64,000 nucleotides of DNA from Flectonema sp. DT1601 (GCA_964019425.1 OZ025823.1:682001-746000), one strand, 5' to 3'; numbered from the stretch's first letter, positions 36,179 through 51,440 are shown. A program made the numbers and translations. Notes: generated by a model not told the origin, from the sequence alone.

Positions 36179-39100
36179 CTGAAGTTAAACAAGACAAATG
36201 AAGTAACAGACCAGAACAGAAAGAGGATTGTAATAGAAGATTACAAATAAAAAAATGCAAGTATCAACACATAATCAAGATACACCAGCAGCTAACAAAC
36301 AACATAAAATTGAAGATCAGTTGCCAGAGTATTTCAACCATGGTAGAATACTCGCCCCTCTGGCAGGGATTATCCCAGACTTGTCCTTTAATTTAGTTGG
36401 ACACCATGGCTTACAACCCTTCCAGAGGGAAGCACCATTATGACTTCTATTTTTTTTCTTCAAGAAAATCATAAGGTGGGAACAAAGAAAAAATGCTAAG
36501 AGGAACCCCCTATTAACACCTAAGACATCTAAACTGCAGCCCAGCCTATGCCCAATGCACTAACAGGTCATTCCCTCACACTCAGATCAAAAAATCAAAG
36601 TTCAGAGTGCATCTTAGCGTGAATGAGAGAATTTCCTCCCGCTTATTTTGAACAAAAGGGATAGGAGAAGGGATAGAAAACGAACATAAAAATAAAATTC
36701 TAAGTGAGAAACACTTAGCAGAAACACTTAGCAGCTTTTAAGGAGCTGAAAAGCAAAAAAAAAATCTAAGTGAGAAACACTTAGTAGAAACAATTTGTAG
36801 CTAATTAAGCTGAAAATAAAAAAATAAAAAAAAAATTTCTAAGTGAGAAATACTTAGCAACTTTTAGAACAAATATTTCAGTAAATAACCTGTAATGATT
36901 AAACCATTACAAGTTTGATGCCAAAACTGACAAGGACTGAGTTGAATTTCCAGGTGAGATTTGGACTGTTAGCTTTTGGCTAAGGCCCTCCCTGAAGAGC
37001 AAGAACAAAAAAACTACTCACACCTGAAGAAAACATACACAAAGAACACACTGTAAGCTGTGTGTGTATTTTGTGTTTGTCACAACAGGAGAGAAAAGAA
37101 AGAATGTCAAGGTTGGTCACCTTGCCTATCAACGCACAACATTGGTGGTCTCTACTAGACCCTGAGTGATCCCACTGGATCTCTCATCGTTCATAGTACC
37201 CTGTGTGAAGTTATAAAATCAAAGGTAAACTATGAACTACAAATGACTTAGCCTGTTATTATAATGCCACAGGCAGGCCCTGCATTCAGCAACTATCCAG
37301 CAGTGCTTGGATGTCCTGATCTTCTTCTAAAAAAAAGAAAGAAAAACAAAACTGTAGCTGGGATCACTCAGGATCAACAGACTACCAATGCTACCTGTTG
37401 TACTTGCTCACTATGGGGGGTGATGCCAAACACCCAGAAGTACTAAACTACTTTCCTTCTTGCTGCCCAGGGGTTTCTGACCAGAACTAATAGAAAATAA
37501 AAAGTAGATGGGAAACAATAAAAAGTAAAATGGATATAACTGAAGTTAAACAAGACAAATGAAGTAACAGACCAGAACAGAAAGAGGATTGTAATAGAAG
37601 ATTACAAATAAAAAAATGCAAGTATCAACACATAATCAAGATACACCAGCAGCTAACAAACAACATAAAATTGAAGATCAGTTGCCAGAGTATTTCAACC
37701 ATGGTAGAATACTCGCCCCTCTGGCAGGGATTATCCCAGACTTGTCCTTTAATTTAGTTGGACACCATGGCTTACAACCCTTCCAGAGGGAAGCACCATT
37801 ATGACTTCTATTTTTTTTCTTCAAGAAAATCATAAGGTGGGAACAAAGAAAAAATGCTAAGAGGAACCCCCTATTAACACCTAAGACATCTAAACTGCAG
37901 CCCAGCCTATGCCCAATGCACTAACAGGTCATTCCCTCACACTCAGATCAAAAAATCAAAGTTCAGAGTGCATCTTAGCGTGAATGAGAGAATTTCCTCC
38001 CGCTTATTTTGAACAAAAGGGATAGGAGAAGGGATAGAAAACGAACATAAAAATAAAATTCTAAGTGAGAAACACTTAGCAGAAACACTTAGCAGCTTTT
38101 AAGGAGCTGAAAAGCAAAAAAAAAATCTAAGTGAGAAACACTTAGTAGAAACAATTTGTAGCTAATTAAGCTGAAAATAAAAAAATAAAAAAAAAATTTC
38201 TAAGTGAGAAATACTTAGCAACTTTTAGAACAAATATTTCAGTAAATAACCTGTAATGATTAAACCATTACAAGTTTGATGCCAAAACTGACAAGGACTG
38301 AGTTGAATTTCCAGGTGAGATTTGGACTGTTAGCTTTTGGCTAAGGCCCTCCCTGAAGAGCAAGAACAAAAAAACTACTCACACCTGAAGAAAACATACA
38401 CAAAGAACACACTGTAAGCTGTGTGTGTATTTTGTGTTTGTCACAACAGGAGAGAAAAGAAAGAATGTCAAGGTTGGTCACCTTGCCTATCAACGCACAA
38501 CATTGGTGGTCTCTACTAGACCCTGAGTGATCCCACTGGATCTCTCATCGTTCATAGTACCCTGTGTGAAGTTATAAAATCAAAGGTAAACTATGAACTA
38601 CAAATGACTTAGCCTGTTATTATAATGCCACAGGCAGGCCCTGCATTCAGCAACTATCCAGCAGTGCTTGGATGTCCTGATCTTCTTCTAAAAAAAAGAA
38701 AGAAAAACAAAACTGTAGCTGGGATCACTCAGGATCAACAGACTACCAATGCTACCTGTTGTACTTGCTCACTATGGGGGGTGATGCCAAACACCCAGAA
38801 GTACTAAACTACTTTCCTTCTTGCTGCCCAGGGGTTTCTGACCAGAACTAATAGAAAATAAAAAGTAGATGGGAAACAATAAAAAGTAAAATGGATATAA
38901 CTGAAGTTAAACAAGACAAATGAAGTAACAGACCAGAACAGAAAGAGGATTGTAATAGAAGATTACAAATAAAAAAATGCAAGTATCAACACATAATCAA
39001 GATACACCAGCAGCTAACAAACAACATAAAATTGAAGATCAGTTGCCAGAGTATTTCAACCATGGTAGAATACTCGCCCCTCTGGCAGGGATTATCCCAG

Positions 39101-40256
39101 ACTTGTCCTTTAATTTAGTTGGACACCATGGCTTACAACCCTTCCAGAGGGAAGCACCATTATGACTTCTATTTTTTTTCTTCAAGAAAATCATAAGGTG
39201 GGAACAAAGAAAAAATGCTAAGAGGAACCCCCTATTAACACCTAAGACATCTAAACTGCAGCCCAGCCTATGCCCAATGCACTAACAGGTCATTCCCTCA
39301 CACTCAGATCAAAAAATCAAAGTTCAGAGTGCATCTTAGCGTGAATGAGAGAATTTCCTCCCGCTTATTTTGAACAAAAGGGATAGGAGAAGGGATAGAA
39401 AACGAACATAAAAATAAAATTCTAAGTGAGAAACACTTAGCAGAAACACTTAGCAGCTTTTAAGGAGCTGAAAAGCAAAAAAAAAATCTAAGTGAGAAAC
39501 ACTTAGTAGAAACAATTTGTAGCTAATTAAGCTGAAAATAAAAAAATAAAAAATTTCTAAGTGAGAAATACTTAGCAACTTTTAGAACAAATATTTCAGT
39601 AAATAACCTGTAATGATTAAACCATTACAAGTTTGATGCCAAAACTGACAAGGACTGAGTTGAATTTCCAGGTGAGATTTGGACTGTTAGCTTTTGGCTA
39701 AGGCCCTCCCTGAAGAGCAAGAACAAAAAAACTACTCACACCTGAAGAAAACATACACAAAGAACACACTGTAAGCTGTGTGTGTATTTTGTGTTTGTCA
39801 CAACAGGAGAGAAAAGAAAGAATGTCAAGGTTGGTCACCTTGCCTATCAACGCACAACATTGGTGGTCTCTACTAGACCCTGAGTGATCCCACTGGATCT
39901 CTCATCGTTCATAGTACCCTGTGTGAAGTTATAAAATCAAAGGTAAACTATGAACTACAAATGACTTAGCCTGTTATTATAATGCCACAGGCAGGCCCTG
40001 CATTCAGCAACTATCCAGCAGTGCTTGGATGTCCTGATCTTCTTCTAAAAAAAAGAAAGAAAAACAAAACTGTAGCTGGGATCACTCAGGATCAACAGAC
40101 TACCAATGCTACCTGTTGTACTTGCTCACTATGGGGGGTGATGCCAAACACCCAGAAGTACTAAACTACTTTCCTTCTTGCTGCCCAGGGGTTTCTGACC
40201 AGAACTAATAGAAAATAAAAAGTAGATGGGAAACAATAAAAAGTAAAATGGATATA
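36179..40256 (+). repeat. Satellite block 8: three subtype C copies
   Basis: Same pattern as block 2 and as the last three copies of blocks 6 and 10. With block 7 it forms a 6664-bp higher-order unit, 2719 bp (1361+1358) shorter than the 9383-bp form. Confidence 0.95.
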
Positions 40257-42842
40257 GTTATACTTAGATTTTTTTAGATATACTTAGATTTTTTTTGTGC
40301 TTTTCAGCTCCTTAAAAGCTGCTAAGTATTTCTGCTAAGTGTTTCTCACTTAGAATCTTATTGTTATGTTCGTTTTCTATCCCTTCTCCTATCCCTTTTG
40401 TTCAAAAAAAGCGGGAGGAAATTCTCTCATTCACGCTAAGATGCACTCTGAACTTTGATTTTTTGATCTGAGTGTGAGGGAATGACCTGTTAGTGCATTG
40501 GGCATAGGCTGGGCTGCAGTTTAGATGTCTTAGGTGTTAATAAGGGGTTCCTCTTAGCATTTTTCTTTGTTCCCACCTTATGATTTTCTTGAAGAAAAAA
40601 AATAGAAGTCATAATGGTGCTTCCCTCTGGAAGGGTTGTAAGCCATGGTGTCCAACTAAATTAAAGGACAAGTCTGGGATAATCCCTGCCAGAGGGGCGA
40701 GTATTCTACCATGGTTGAAATACTCTGGCAACTGATCTTCAATTTTATGTTGTTTGTTAGCTGCTGGTGTATCCTGATCATGTGTTGATACTTGCATTTT
40801 TTTATTTGTAATCTTCTATTACAATTCTCTTTCTGTTCTGGTCTGTTACTTCATTTGTCTTGTTTAACTTCAGTTATATCCATTTTACTTTTTATTGTTT
40901 CCCATCTACTTTTTATTTTCTATTAGTTCTGGTAAGAAACTCCTGGGCAGCAAGAAGGAAAGCAGTTTAGTACTTCTGGGTGTTTGGCATCACCCCCCAT
41001 AGTGAGCAAGTACAACAGGTAGCATTGGTAGTCTGTTGATCCTGAGTGATCCCAGCTACAGTTTTGTTTTTCTTTCTTTTTTTTAGAAGAAGATCAGGAC
41101 ATCCTAGCACTGCTGGATAGTTGCTGAATGCAGGGCCTGCCTGTGGCATTATAATAACAGGCTAAGTCATTTGTAGTTCATAGTTTACCTTTGATTTTAT
41201 AACTTCACACAGGGTACTATGAACGATGAGAGATCCAGTGGGATCACTCAGGGTCTAGTAGAGACCACCAATGTTGTGCGTTGATAGGCAAGGTGACCAA
41301 CCTTGACATTCTTTCTTTTCTCTCCTGTTGTGACAAACACAAAATACACACACAGCTTACAGTGTGTTCTTTGTGTATGTTTTCTTCAGGTGTGAGTAGT
41401 TTTTTTGTTCTTGCTCTTCAGGGAGGGCCTTAGCCAAAAGCTAACAGTCCAAATCTCACCTGGTAACTTAACTCATTCTTTGTCAGTTTTGGCATCAAAC
41501 CTGTAATGGTTACATTAACTACCATTTCAACAGGTTATTTACTGAAATATTTGTTCTAAAAGTTGCTAAGTATCTCTCACTTAGAAATTTTTTTATTTTT
41601 TTATTTTCAGCTCAATTAGCTACAAAGTGTTACTACTAAGTGTTTCTCACTTAGATTTTTTTTGTGCTTTTCAGCTCCTTAAAAGCTGCTAAGTATTTCT
41701 GCTAAGTGTTTCTCACTTAGAATCTTATTGTTATGTTCGTTTTCTATCCCTTCTCCTATCCCTTTTGTTCAAAAAAAGCGGGAGGAAATTCTCTCATTCA
41801 CGCTAAGATGCACTCTGAACTTTGATTTTTTGATCTGAGTGTGAGGGAATGACCTGTTAGTGCATTGGGCATAGGCTGGGCTGCAGTTTAGATGTCTTAG
41901 GTGTTAATAAGGGGTTCCTCTTAGCATTTTTCTTTGTTCCCACCTTATGATTTTCTTGAAGAAAAAAAATAGAAGTCATAATGGTGCTTCCCTCTGGAAG
42001 GGTTGTAAGCCATGGTGTCCAACTAAATTAAAGGACAAGTCTGGGATAATCCCTGCCAGAGGGGCGAGTATTCTACCATGGTTGAAATACTCTGGCAACT
42101 GATCTTCAATTTTATGTTGTTTGTTAGCTGCTGGTGTATCCTGATCATGTGTTGATACTTGCATTTTTTTATTTGTAATCTTCTATTACAATTCTCTTTC
42201 TGTTCTGGTCTGTTACTTCATTTGTCTTGTTTAACTTCAGTTATATCCATTTTACTTTTTATTGTTTCCCATCTACTTTTTATTTTCTATTAGTTCTGGT
42301 AAGAAACTCCTGGGCAGCAAGAAGGAAAGCAGTTTAGTACTTCTGGGTGTTTGGCATCACCCCCCATAGTGAGCAAGTACAACAGGTAGCATTGGTAGTC
42401 TGTTGATCCTGAGTGATCCCAGCTACAGTTTTGTTTTTCTTTCTTTTTTTTAGAAGAAGATCAGGACATCCTAGCACTGCTGGATAGTTGCTGAATGCAG
42501 GGCCTGCCTGTGGCATTATAATAACAGGCTAAGTCATTTGTAGTTCATAGTTTACCTTTGATTTTATAACTTCACACAGGGTACTATGAACGATGAGAGA
42601 TCCAGTGGGATCACTCAGGGTCTAGTAGAGACCACCAATGTTGTGCGTTGATAGGCAAGGTGACCAACCTTGACATTCTTTCTTTTCTCTCCTGTTGTGA
42701 CAAACACAAAATACACACACAGCTTACAGTGTGTTCTTTGTGTATGTTTTCTTCAGGTGTGAGTAGTTTTTTTGTTCTTGCTCTTCAGGGAGGGCCTTAG
42801 CCAAAAGCTAACAGTCCAAATCTCACCTGGTAACTTAACTCA
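40257..42842 (-). repeat. Satellite block 9: two subtype B copies
   Basis: Same length and junctions as blocks 5 and 7. Confidence 0.95.
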
Positions 42843-45800
42843 CTGAAGTTAAACAAGACAAATGAAGTAACAGACCAGAACAGAAAGAGGATTGTAATAG
42901 AAGATTACAAATAAAAAAATGCAAGTATCAACACATAATCAAGATACACCAGCAGCTAACAAACAACATAAAATTGAAGATCAGTTGCCAGAGTATTTCA
43001 ACCATGGTAGAATACTCGCCCCTCTGGCAGGGATTATCCCAGACTTGTCCTTTAATTTAGTTGGACACCATGGCTTACAACCCTTCCAGAGGGAAGCACC
43101 ATTATGACTTCTATTTTTTTTCTTCAAGAAAATCATAAGGTGGGAACAAAGAAAAAATGCTAAGAGGAACCCCCTATTAACACCTAAGACATCTAAACTG
43201 CAGCCCAGCCTATGCCCAATGCACTAACAGGTCATTCCCTCACACTCAGATCAAAAAATCAAAGTTCAGAGTGCATCTTAGCGTGAATGAGAGAATTTCC
43301 TCCCGCTTATTTTGAACAAAAGGGATAGGAGAAGGGATAGAAAACGAACATAAAAATAAAATTCTAAGTGAGAAACACTTAGCAGAAACACTTAGCAGCT
43401 TTTAAGGAGCTGAAAAGCAAAAAAAAAATCTAAGTGAGAAACACTTAGTAGAAACAATTTGTAGCTAATTAAGCTGAAAATAAAAAAATAAAAAAAAAAT
43501 TTCTAAGTGAGAAATACTTAGCAACTTTTAGAACAAATATTTCAGTAAATAACCTGTAATGATTAAACCATTACAAGTTTGATGCCAAAACTGACAAGGA
43601 CTGAGTTGAATTTCCAGGTGAGATTTGGACTGTTAGCTTTTGGCTAAGGCCCTCCCTGAAGAGCAAGAACAAAAAAACTACTCACACCTGAAGAAAACAT
43701 ACACAAAGAACACACTGTAAGCTGTGTGTGTATTTTGTGTTTGTCACAACAGGAGAGAAAAGAAAGAATGTCAAGGTTGGTCACCTTGCCTATCAACGCA
43801 CAACATTGGTGGTCTCTACTAGACCCTGAGTGATCCCACTGGATCTCTCATCGTTCATAGTACCCTGTGTGAAGTTATAAAATCAAAGGTAAACTATGAA
43901 CTACAAATGACTTAGCCTGTTATTATAATGCCACAGGCAGGCCCTGCATTCAGCAACTATCCAGCAGTGCTTGGATGTCCTGATCTTCTTCTAAAAAAAA
44001 GAAAGAAAAACAAAACTGTAGCTGGGATCACTCAGGATCAACAGACTACCAATGCTACCTGTTGTACTTGCTCACTATGGGGGGTGATGCCAAACACCCA
44101 GAAGTACTAAACTACTTTCCTTCTTGCTGCCCAGGGGTTTCTGACCAGAACTAATAGAAAATAAAAAGTAGATGGGAAACAATAAAAAGTAAAATGGATA
44201 TAACTGAAGTTAAACAAGACAAATGAAGTAACAGACCAGAACAGAAAGAGGATTGTAATAGAAGATTACAAATAAAAAAATGCAAGTATCAACACATAAT
44301 CAAGATACACCAGCAGCTAACAAACAACATAAAATTGAAGATCAGTTGCCAGAGTATTTCAACCATGGTAGAATACTCGCCCCTCTGGCAGGGATTATCC
44401 CAGACTTGTCCTTTAATTTAGTTGGACACCATGGCTTACAACCCTTCCAGAGGGAAGCACCATTATGACTTCTATTTTTTTTCTTCAAGAAAATCATAAG
44501 GTGGGAACAAAGAAAAAATGCTAAGAGGAACCCCCTATTAACACCTAAGACATCTAAACTGCAGCCCAGCCTATGCCCAATGCACTAACAGGTCATTCCC
44601 TCACACTCAGATCAAAAAATCAAAGTTCAGAGTGCATCTTAGCGTGAATGAGAGAATTTCCTCCCGCTTATTTTGAACAAAAGGGATAGGAGAAGGGATA
44701 GAAAACGAACATAAAAATAAAATTCTAAGTGAGAAACACTTAGCAGAAACACTTAGCAGCTTTTAAGGAGCTGAAAAGCAAAAAAAAAATCTAAGTGAGA
44801 AACACTTAGTAGAAACAATTTGTAGCTAATTAAGCTGAAAATAAAAAAATAAAAAAATTTCTAAGTGAGAAATACTTAGCAACTTTTAGAACAAATATTT
44901 CAGTAAATAACCTGTAATGATTAAACCATTACAAGTTTGATGCCAAAACTGACAAGGACTGAGTTGAATTTCCAGGTGAGATTTGGACTGTTAGCTTTTG
45001 GCTAAGGCCCTCCCTGAAGAGCAAGAACAAAAAAACTACTCACACCTGAAGAAAACATACACAAAGAACACACTGTAAGCTGTGTGTGTATTTTGTGTTT
45101 GTCACAACAGGAGAGAAAAGAAAGAATGTCAAGGTTGGTCACCTTGCCTATCAACGCACAACATTGGTGGTCTCTACTAGACCCTGAGTGATCCCACTGG
45201 ATCTCTCATCGTTCATAGTACCCTGTGTGAAGTTATAAAATCAAAGGTAAACTATGAACTACAAATGACTTAGCCTGTTATTATAATGCCACAGGCAGGC
45301 CCTGCATTCAGCAACTATCCAGCAGTGCTTGGATGTCCTGATCTTCTTCTAAAAAAAAGAAAGAAAAACAAAACTGTAGCTGGGATCACTCAGGATCAAC
45401 AGACTACCAATGCTACCTGTTGTACTTGCTCACTATGGGGGGTGATGCCAAACACCCAGAAGTACTAAACTACTTTCCTTCTTGCTGCCCAGGGGTTTCT
45501 GACCAGAACTAATAGAAAATAAAAAGTAGATGGGAAACAATAAAAAGTAAAATGGATATAACTGAAGTTAAACAAGACAAATGAAGTAACAGACCAGAAC
45601 AGAAAGAGGATTGTAATAGAAGATTACAAATAAAAAAATGCAAGTATCAACACATAATCAAGATACACCAGCAGCTAACAAACAACATAAAATTGAAGAT
45701 CAGTTGCCAGAGTATTTCAACCATGGTAGAATACTCGCCCCTCTGGCAGGGATTATCCCAGACTTGTCCTTTAATTTAGTTGGACACCATGGCTTACAAC

Positions 45801-48800
45801 CCTTCCAGAGGGAAGCACCATTATGACTTCTATTTTTTTTCTTCAAGAAAATCATAAGGTGGGAACAAAGAAAAAATGCTAAGAGGAACCCCCTATTAAC
45901 ACCTAAGACATCTAAACTGCAGCCCAGCCTATGCCCAATGCACTAACAGGTCATTCCCTCACACTCAGATCAAAAAATCAAAGTTCAGAGTGCATCTTAG
46001 CGTGAATGAGAGAATTTCCTCCCGCTTATTTTGAACAAAAGGGATAGGAGAAGGGATAGAAAACGAACATAAAAATAAAATTCTAAGTGAGAAACACTTA
46101 GCAGAAACACTTAGCAGCTTTTAAGGAGCTGAAAAGCAAAAAAAAAATCTAAGTGAGAAACACTTAGTAGAAACAATTTGTAGCTAATTAAGCTGAAAAT
46201 AAAAAAATAAAAAAAAAATTTCTAAGTGAGAAATACTTAGCAACTTTTAGAACAAATATTTCAGTAAATAACCTGTAATGATTAAACCATTACAAGTTTG
46301 ATGCCAAAACTGACAAGGACTGAGTTGAATTTCCAGGTGAGATTTGGACTGTTAGCTTTTGGCTAAGGCCCTCCCTGAAGAGCAAGAACAAAAAAACTAC
46401 TCACACCTGAAGAAAACATACACAAAGAACACACTGTAAGCTGTGTGTGTATTTTGTGTTTGTCACAACAGGAGAGAAAAGAAAGAATGTCAAGGTTGGT
46501 CACCTTGCCTATCAACGCACAACATTGGTGGTCTCTACTAGACCCTGAGTGATCCCACTGGATCTCTCATCGTTCATAGTACCCTGTGTGAAGTTATAAA
46601 ATCAAAGGTAAACTATGAACTACAAATGACTTAGCCTGTTATTATAATGCCACAGGCAGGCCCTGCATTCAGCAACTATCCAGCAGTGCTTGGATGTCCT
46701 GATCTTCTTCTAAAAAAAAGAAAGAAAAACAAAACTGTAGCTGGGATCACTCAGGATCAACAGACTACCAATGCTACCTGTTGTACTTGCTCACTATGGG
46801 GGGTGATGCCAAACACCCAGAAGTACTAAACTACTTTCCTTCTTGCTGCCCAGGGGTTTCTGACCAGAACTAATAGAAAATAAAAAGTAGATGGGAAACA
46901 ATAAAAAGTAAAATGGATATAACTGAAGTTAAACAAGACAAATGAAGTAACAGACCAGAACAGAAAGAGGATTGTAATAGAAGATTACAAATAAAAAAAT
47001 GCAAGTATCAACACATAATCAAGATACACCAGCAGCTAACAAACAACATAAAATTGAAGATCAGTTGCCAGAGTATTTCAACCATGGTAGAATACTCGCC
47101 CCTCTGGCAGGGATTATCCCAGACTTGTCCTTTAATTTAGTTGGACACCATGGCTTACAACCCTTCCAGAGGGAAGCACCATTATGACTTCTATTTTTTT
47201 TCTTCAAGAAAATCATAAGGTGGGAACAAAGAAAAAATGCTAAGAGGAACCCCCTATTAACACCTAAGACATCTAAACTGCAGCCCAGCCTATGCCCAAT
47301 GCACTAACAGGTCATTCCCTCACACTCAGATCAAAAAATCAAAGTTCAGAGTGCATCTTAGCGTGAATGAGAGAATTTCCTCCCGCTTATTTTGAACAAA
47401 AGGGATAGGAGAAGGGATAGAAAACGAACATAAAAATAAAATTCTAAGTGAGAAACACTTAGCAGAAACACTTAGCAGCTTTTAAGGAGCTGAAAAGCAA
47501 AAAAAAAATCTAAGTGAGAAACACTTAGTAGAAACAATTTGTAGCTAATTAAGCTGAAAATAAAAAAATAAAAAAAAAATTTCTAAGTGAGAAATACTTA
47601 GCAACTTTTAGAACAAATATTTCAGTAAATAACCTGTAATGATTAAACCATTACAAGTTTGATGCCAAAACTGACAAGGACTGAGTTGAATTTCCAGGTG
47701 AGATTTGGACTGTTAGCTTTTGGCTAAGGCCCTCCCTGAAGAGCAAGAACAAAAAAACTACTCACACCTGAAGAAAACATACACAAAGAACACACTGTAA
47801 GCTGTGTGTGTATTTTGTGTTTGTCACAACAGGAGAGAAAAGAAAGAATGTCAAGGTTGGTCACCTTGCCTATCAACGCACAACATTGGTGGTCTCTACT
47901 AGACCCTGAGTGATCCCACTGGATCTCTCATCGTTCATAGTACCCTGTGTGAAGTTATAAAATCAAAGGTAAACTATGAACTACAAATGACTTAGCCTGT
48001 TATTATAATGCCACAGGCAGGCCCTGCATTCAGCAACTATCCAGCAGTGCTTGGATGTCCTGATCTTCTTCTAAAAAAAAGAAAGAAAAACAAAACTGTA
48101 GCTGGGATCACTCAGGATCAACAGACTACCAATGCTACCTGTTGTACTTGCTCACTATGGGGGGTGATGCCAAACACCCAGAAGTACTAAACTACTTTCC
48201 TTCTTGCTGCCCAGGGGTTTCTGACCAGAACTAATAGAAAATAAAAAGTAGATGGGAAACAATAAAAAGTAAAATGGATATAACTGAAGTTAAACAAGAC
48301 AAATGAAGTAACAGACCAGAACAGAAAGAGGATTGTAATAGAAGATTACAAATAAAAAAATGCAAGTATCAACACATAATCAAGATACACCAGCAGCTAA
48401 CAAACAACATAAAATTGAAGATCAGTTGCCAGAGTATTTCAACCATGGTAGAATACTCGCCCCTCTGGCAGGGATTATCCCAGACTTGTCCTTTAATTTA
48501 GTTGGACACCATGGCTTACAACCCTTCCAGAGGGAAGCACCATTATGACTTCTATTTTTTTTCTTCAAGAAAATCATAAGGTGGGAACAAAGAAAAAATG
48601 CTAAGAGGAACCCCCTATTAACACCTAAGACATCTAAACTGCAGCCCAGCCTATGCCCAATGCACTAACAGGTCATTCCCTCACACTCAGATCAAAAAAT
48701 CAAAGTTCAGAGTGCATCTTAGCGTGAATGAGAGAATTTCCTCCCGCTTATTTTGAACAAAAGGGATAGGAGAAGGGATAGAAAACGAACATAAAAATAA

Positions 48801-49639
48801 AATTCTAAGTGAGAAACACTTAGCAGAAACACTTAGCAGCTTTTAAGGAGCTGAAAAGCAAAAAAAAAATCTAAGTGAGAAACACTTAGTAGAAACAATT
48901 TGTAGCTAATTAAGCTGAAAATAAAAAAATAAAAAATTTCTAAGTGAGAAATACTTAGCAACTTTTAGAACAAATATTTCAGTAAATAACCTGTAATGAT
49001 TAAACCATTACAAGTTTGATGCCAAAACTGACAAGGACTGAGTTGAATTTCCAGGTGAGATTTGGACTGTTAGCTTTTGGCTAAGGCCCTCCCTGAAGAG
49101 CAAGAACAAAAAAACTACTCACACCTGAAGAAAACATACACAAAGAACACACTGTAAGCTGTGTGTGTATTTTGTGTTTGTCACAACAGGAGAGAAAAGA
49201 AAGAATGTCAAGGTTGGTCACCTTGCCTATCAACGCACAACATTGGTGGTCTCTACTAGACCCTGAGTGATCCCACTGGATCTCTCATCGTTCATAGTAC
49301 CCTGTGTGAAGTTATAAAATCAAAGGTAAACTATGAACTACAAATGACTTAGCCTGTTATTATAATGCCACAGGCAGGCCCTGCATTCAGCAACTATCCA
49401 GCAGTGCTTGGATGTCCTGATCTTCTTCTAAAAAAAAGAAAGAAAAACAAAACTGTAGCTGGGATCACTCAGGATCAACAGACTACCAATGCTACCTGTT
49501 GTACTTGCTCACTATGGGGGGTGATGCCAAACACCCAGAAGTACTAAACTACTTTCCTTCTTGCTGCCCAGGGGTTTCTGACCAGAACTAATAGAAAATA
49601 AAAAGTAGATGGGAAACAATAAAAAGTAAAATGGATATA
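42843..49639 (+). repeat. Satellite block 10: five subtype C copies
   Basis: Same spacing series as block 6, giving a second 9383-bp higher-order unit. Confidence 0.95.
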
Positions 49640-50925
49640 GTTATACTTAGATTTTTTTAGATATACTTAGATTTTTTTTGTGCTTTTCAGCTCCTTAAAA
49701 GCTGCTAAGTATTTCTGCTAAGTGTTTCTCACTTAGAATCTTATTGTTATGTTCGTTTTCTATCCCTTCTCCTATCCCTTTTGTTCAAAAAAAGCGGGAG
49801 GAAATTCTCTCATTCACGCTAAGATGCACTCTGAACTTTGATTTTTTGATCTGAGTGTGAGGGAATGACCTGTTAGTGCATTGGGCATAGGCTGGGCTGC
49901 AGTTTAGATGTCTTAGGTGTTAATAAGGGGTTCCTCTTAGCATTTTTCTTTGTTCCCACCTTATGATTTTCTTGAAGAAAAAAAATAGAAGTCATAATGG
50001 TGCTTCCCTCTGGAAGGGTTGTAAGCCATGGTGTCCAACTAAATTAAAGGACAAGTCTGGGATAATCCCTGCCAGAGGGGCGAGTATTCTACCATGGTTG
50101 AAATACTCTGGCAACTGATCTTCAATTTTATGTTGTTTGTTAGCTGCTGGTGTATCCTGATCATGTGTTGATACTTGCATTTTTTTATTTGTAATCTTCT
50201 ATTACAATTCTCTTTCTGTTCTGGTCTGTTACTTCATTTGTCTTGTTTAACTTCAGTTATATCCATTTTACTTTTTATTGTTTCCCATCTACTTTTTATT
50301 TTCTATTAGTTCTGGTAAGAAACTCCTGGGCAGCAAGAAGGAAAGCAGTTTAGTACTTCTGGGTGTTTGGCATCACCCCCCATAGTGAGCAAGTACAACA
50401 GGTAGCATTGGTAGTCTGTTGATCCTGAGTGATCCCAGCTACAGTTTTGTTTTTCTTTCTTTTTTTTAGAAGAAGATCAGGACATCCTAGCACTGCTGGA
50501 TAGTTGCTGAATGCAGGGCCTGCCTGTGGCATTATAATAACAGGCTAAGTCATTTGTAGTTCATAGTTTACCTTTGATTTTATAACTTCACACAGGGTAC
50601 TATGAACGATGAGAGATCCAGTGGGATCACTCAGGGTCTAGTAGAGACCACCAATGTTGTGCGTTGATAGGCAAGGTGACCAACCTTGACATTCTTTCTT
50701 TTCTCTCCTGTTGTGACAAACACAAAATACACACACAGCTTACAGTGTGTTCTTTGTGTATGTTTTCTTCAGGTGTGAGTAGTTTTTTTGTTCTTGCTCT
50801 TCAGGGAGGGCCTTAGCCAAAAGCTAACAGTCCAAATCTCACCTGGTAACTTAACTCATTCTTTGTCAGTTTTGGCATCAAACCTGTAATGGTTACATTA
50901 ACTACCATTTCAACAGGTTATTTAC
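49640..50925 (-). repeat. Satellite block 11: last B copy of the main array
   Basis: Starts with the usual junction spacer and truncated B copy and stops at GGTTATTTAC, the same unit position at which block 1 begins (TTTACTGAAAT). Confidence 0.95.
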
Positions 50926-51321
50926 GAATTTCGATAAGTGGGAAGTAACGGACTGGGAGCTTTTGGCTCCTGCCCTATTCCCGACGTAAACTTTCTTTTT
51001 ATTTTTTTTTTTTTTTTAACAGGCCCAAAGGGCGACAATGATGGTTGCTGACCAAGGAATAATATTCAAATGAATTTTCGTTTCAAAGAAACGAACAGAA
51101 TTAAGAGAGAGGTAGAGAAAAAAAAAAAAAAAAAAAAAAAGAAAGAATAGAAAAAAAATATGAAGAGGAAATAATCAAACATGAAAAAAAAAAAAAAAAA
51201 TAAAATATAAATAAAAAACGTTGTATGAAAAAGGAAAAAAAGAAAAAAAAAAGACCAGAAAAGGAAAGAGAAAATGAAAAGGTATAATATTATTGTGGGG
51301 ATATGAGGATAGCAGGGAGAT

Positions 51322-51359
<38 letters not shown>

Positions 51360-51440
51360 TTATTATTTAAAAAAAGGAAACAATCAGTTTAGCGTCTCGA
51401 TCAGGACGGAAAATAGAAATTAATCGACATAGTCGATCGA
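50926..51440 (+). repeat. Right inverted-repeat arm: hairpin element plus unique arm sequence
   Basis: Reverse complement of the left-side sequence (10281-10341 and 10645-10988, with the terminal part also at 11915-12045). Contains the GGGAA/TTCCC nested stem-loop, GGCCC-AAA-GGGC, TCGTTTCAAAGAAACGA, and the GAGCATCTCCC segment near 51326. The left arm is rearranged by a deletion and a tandem duplication; this side looks like the simpler version. Confidence 0.88.
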
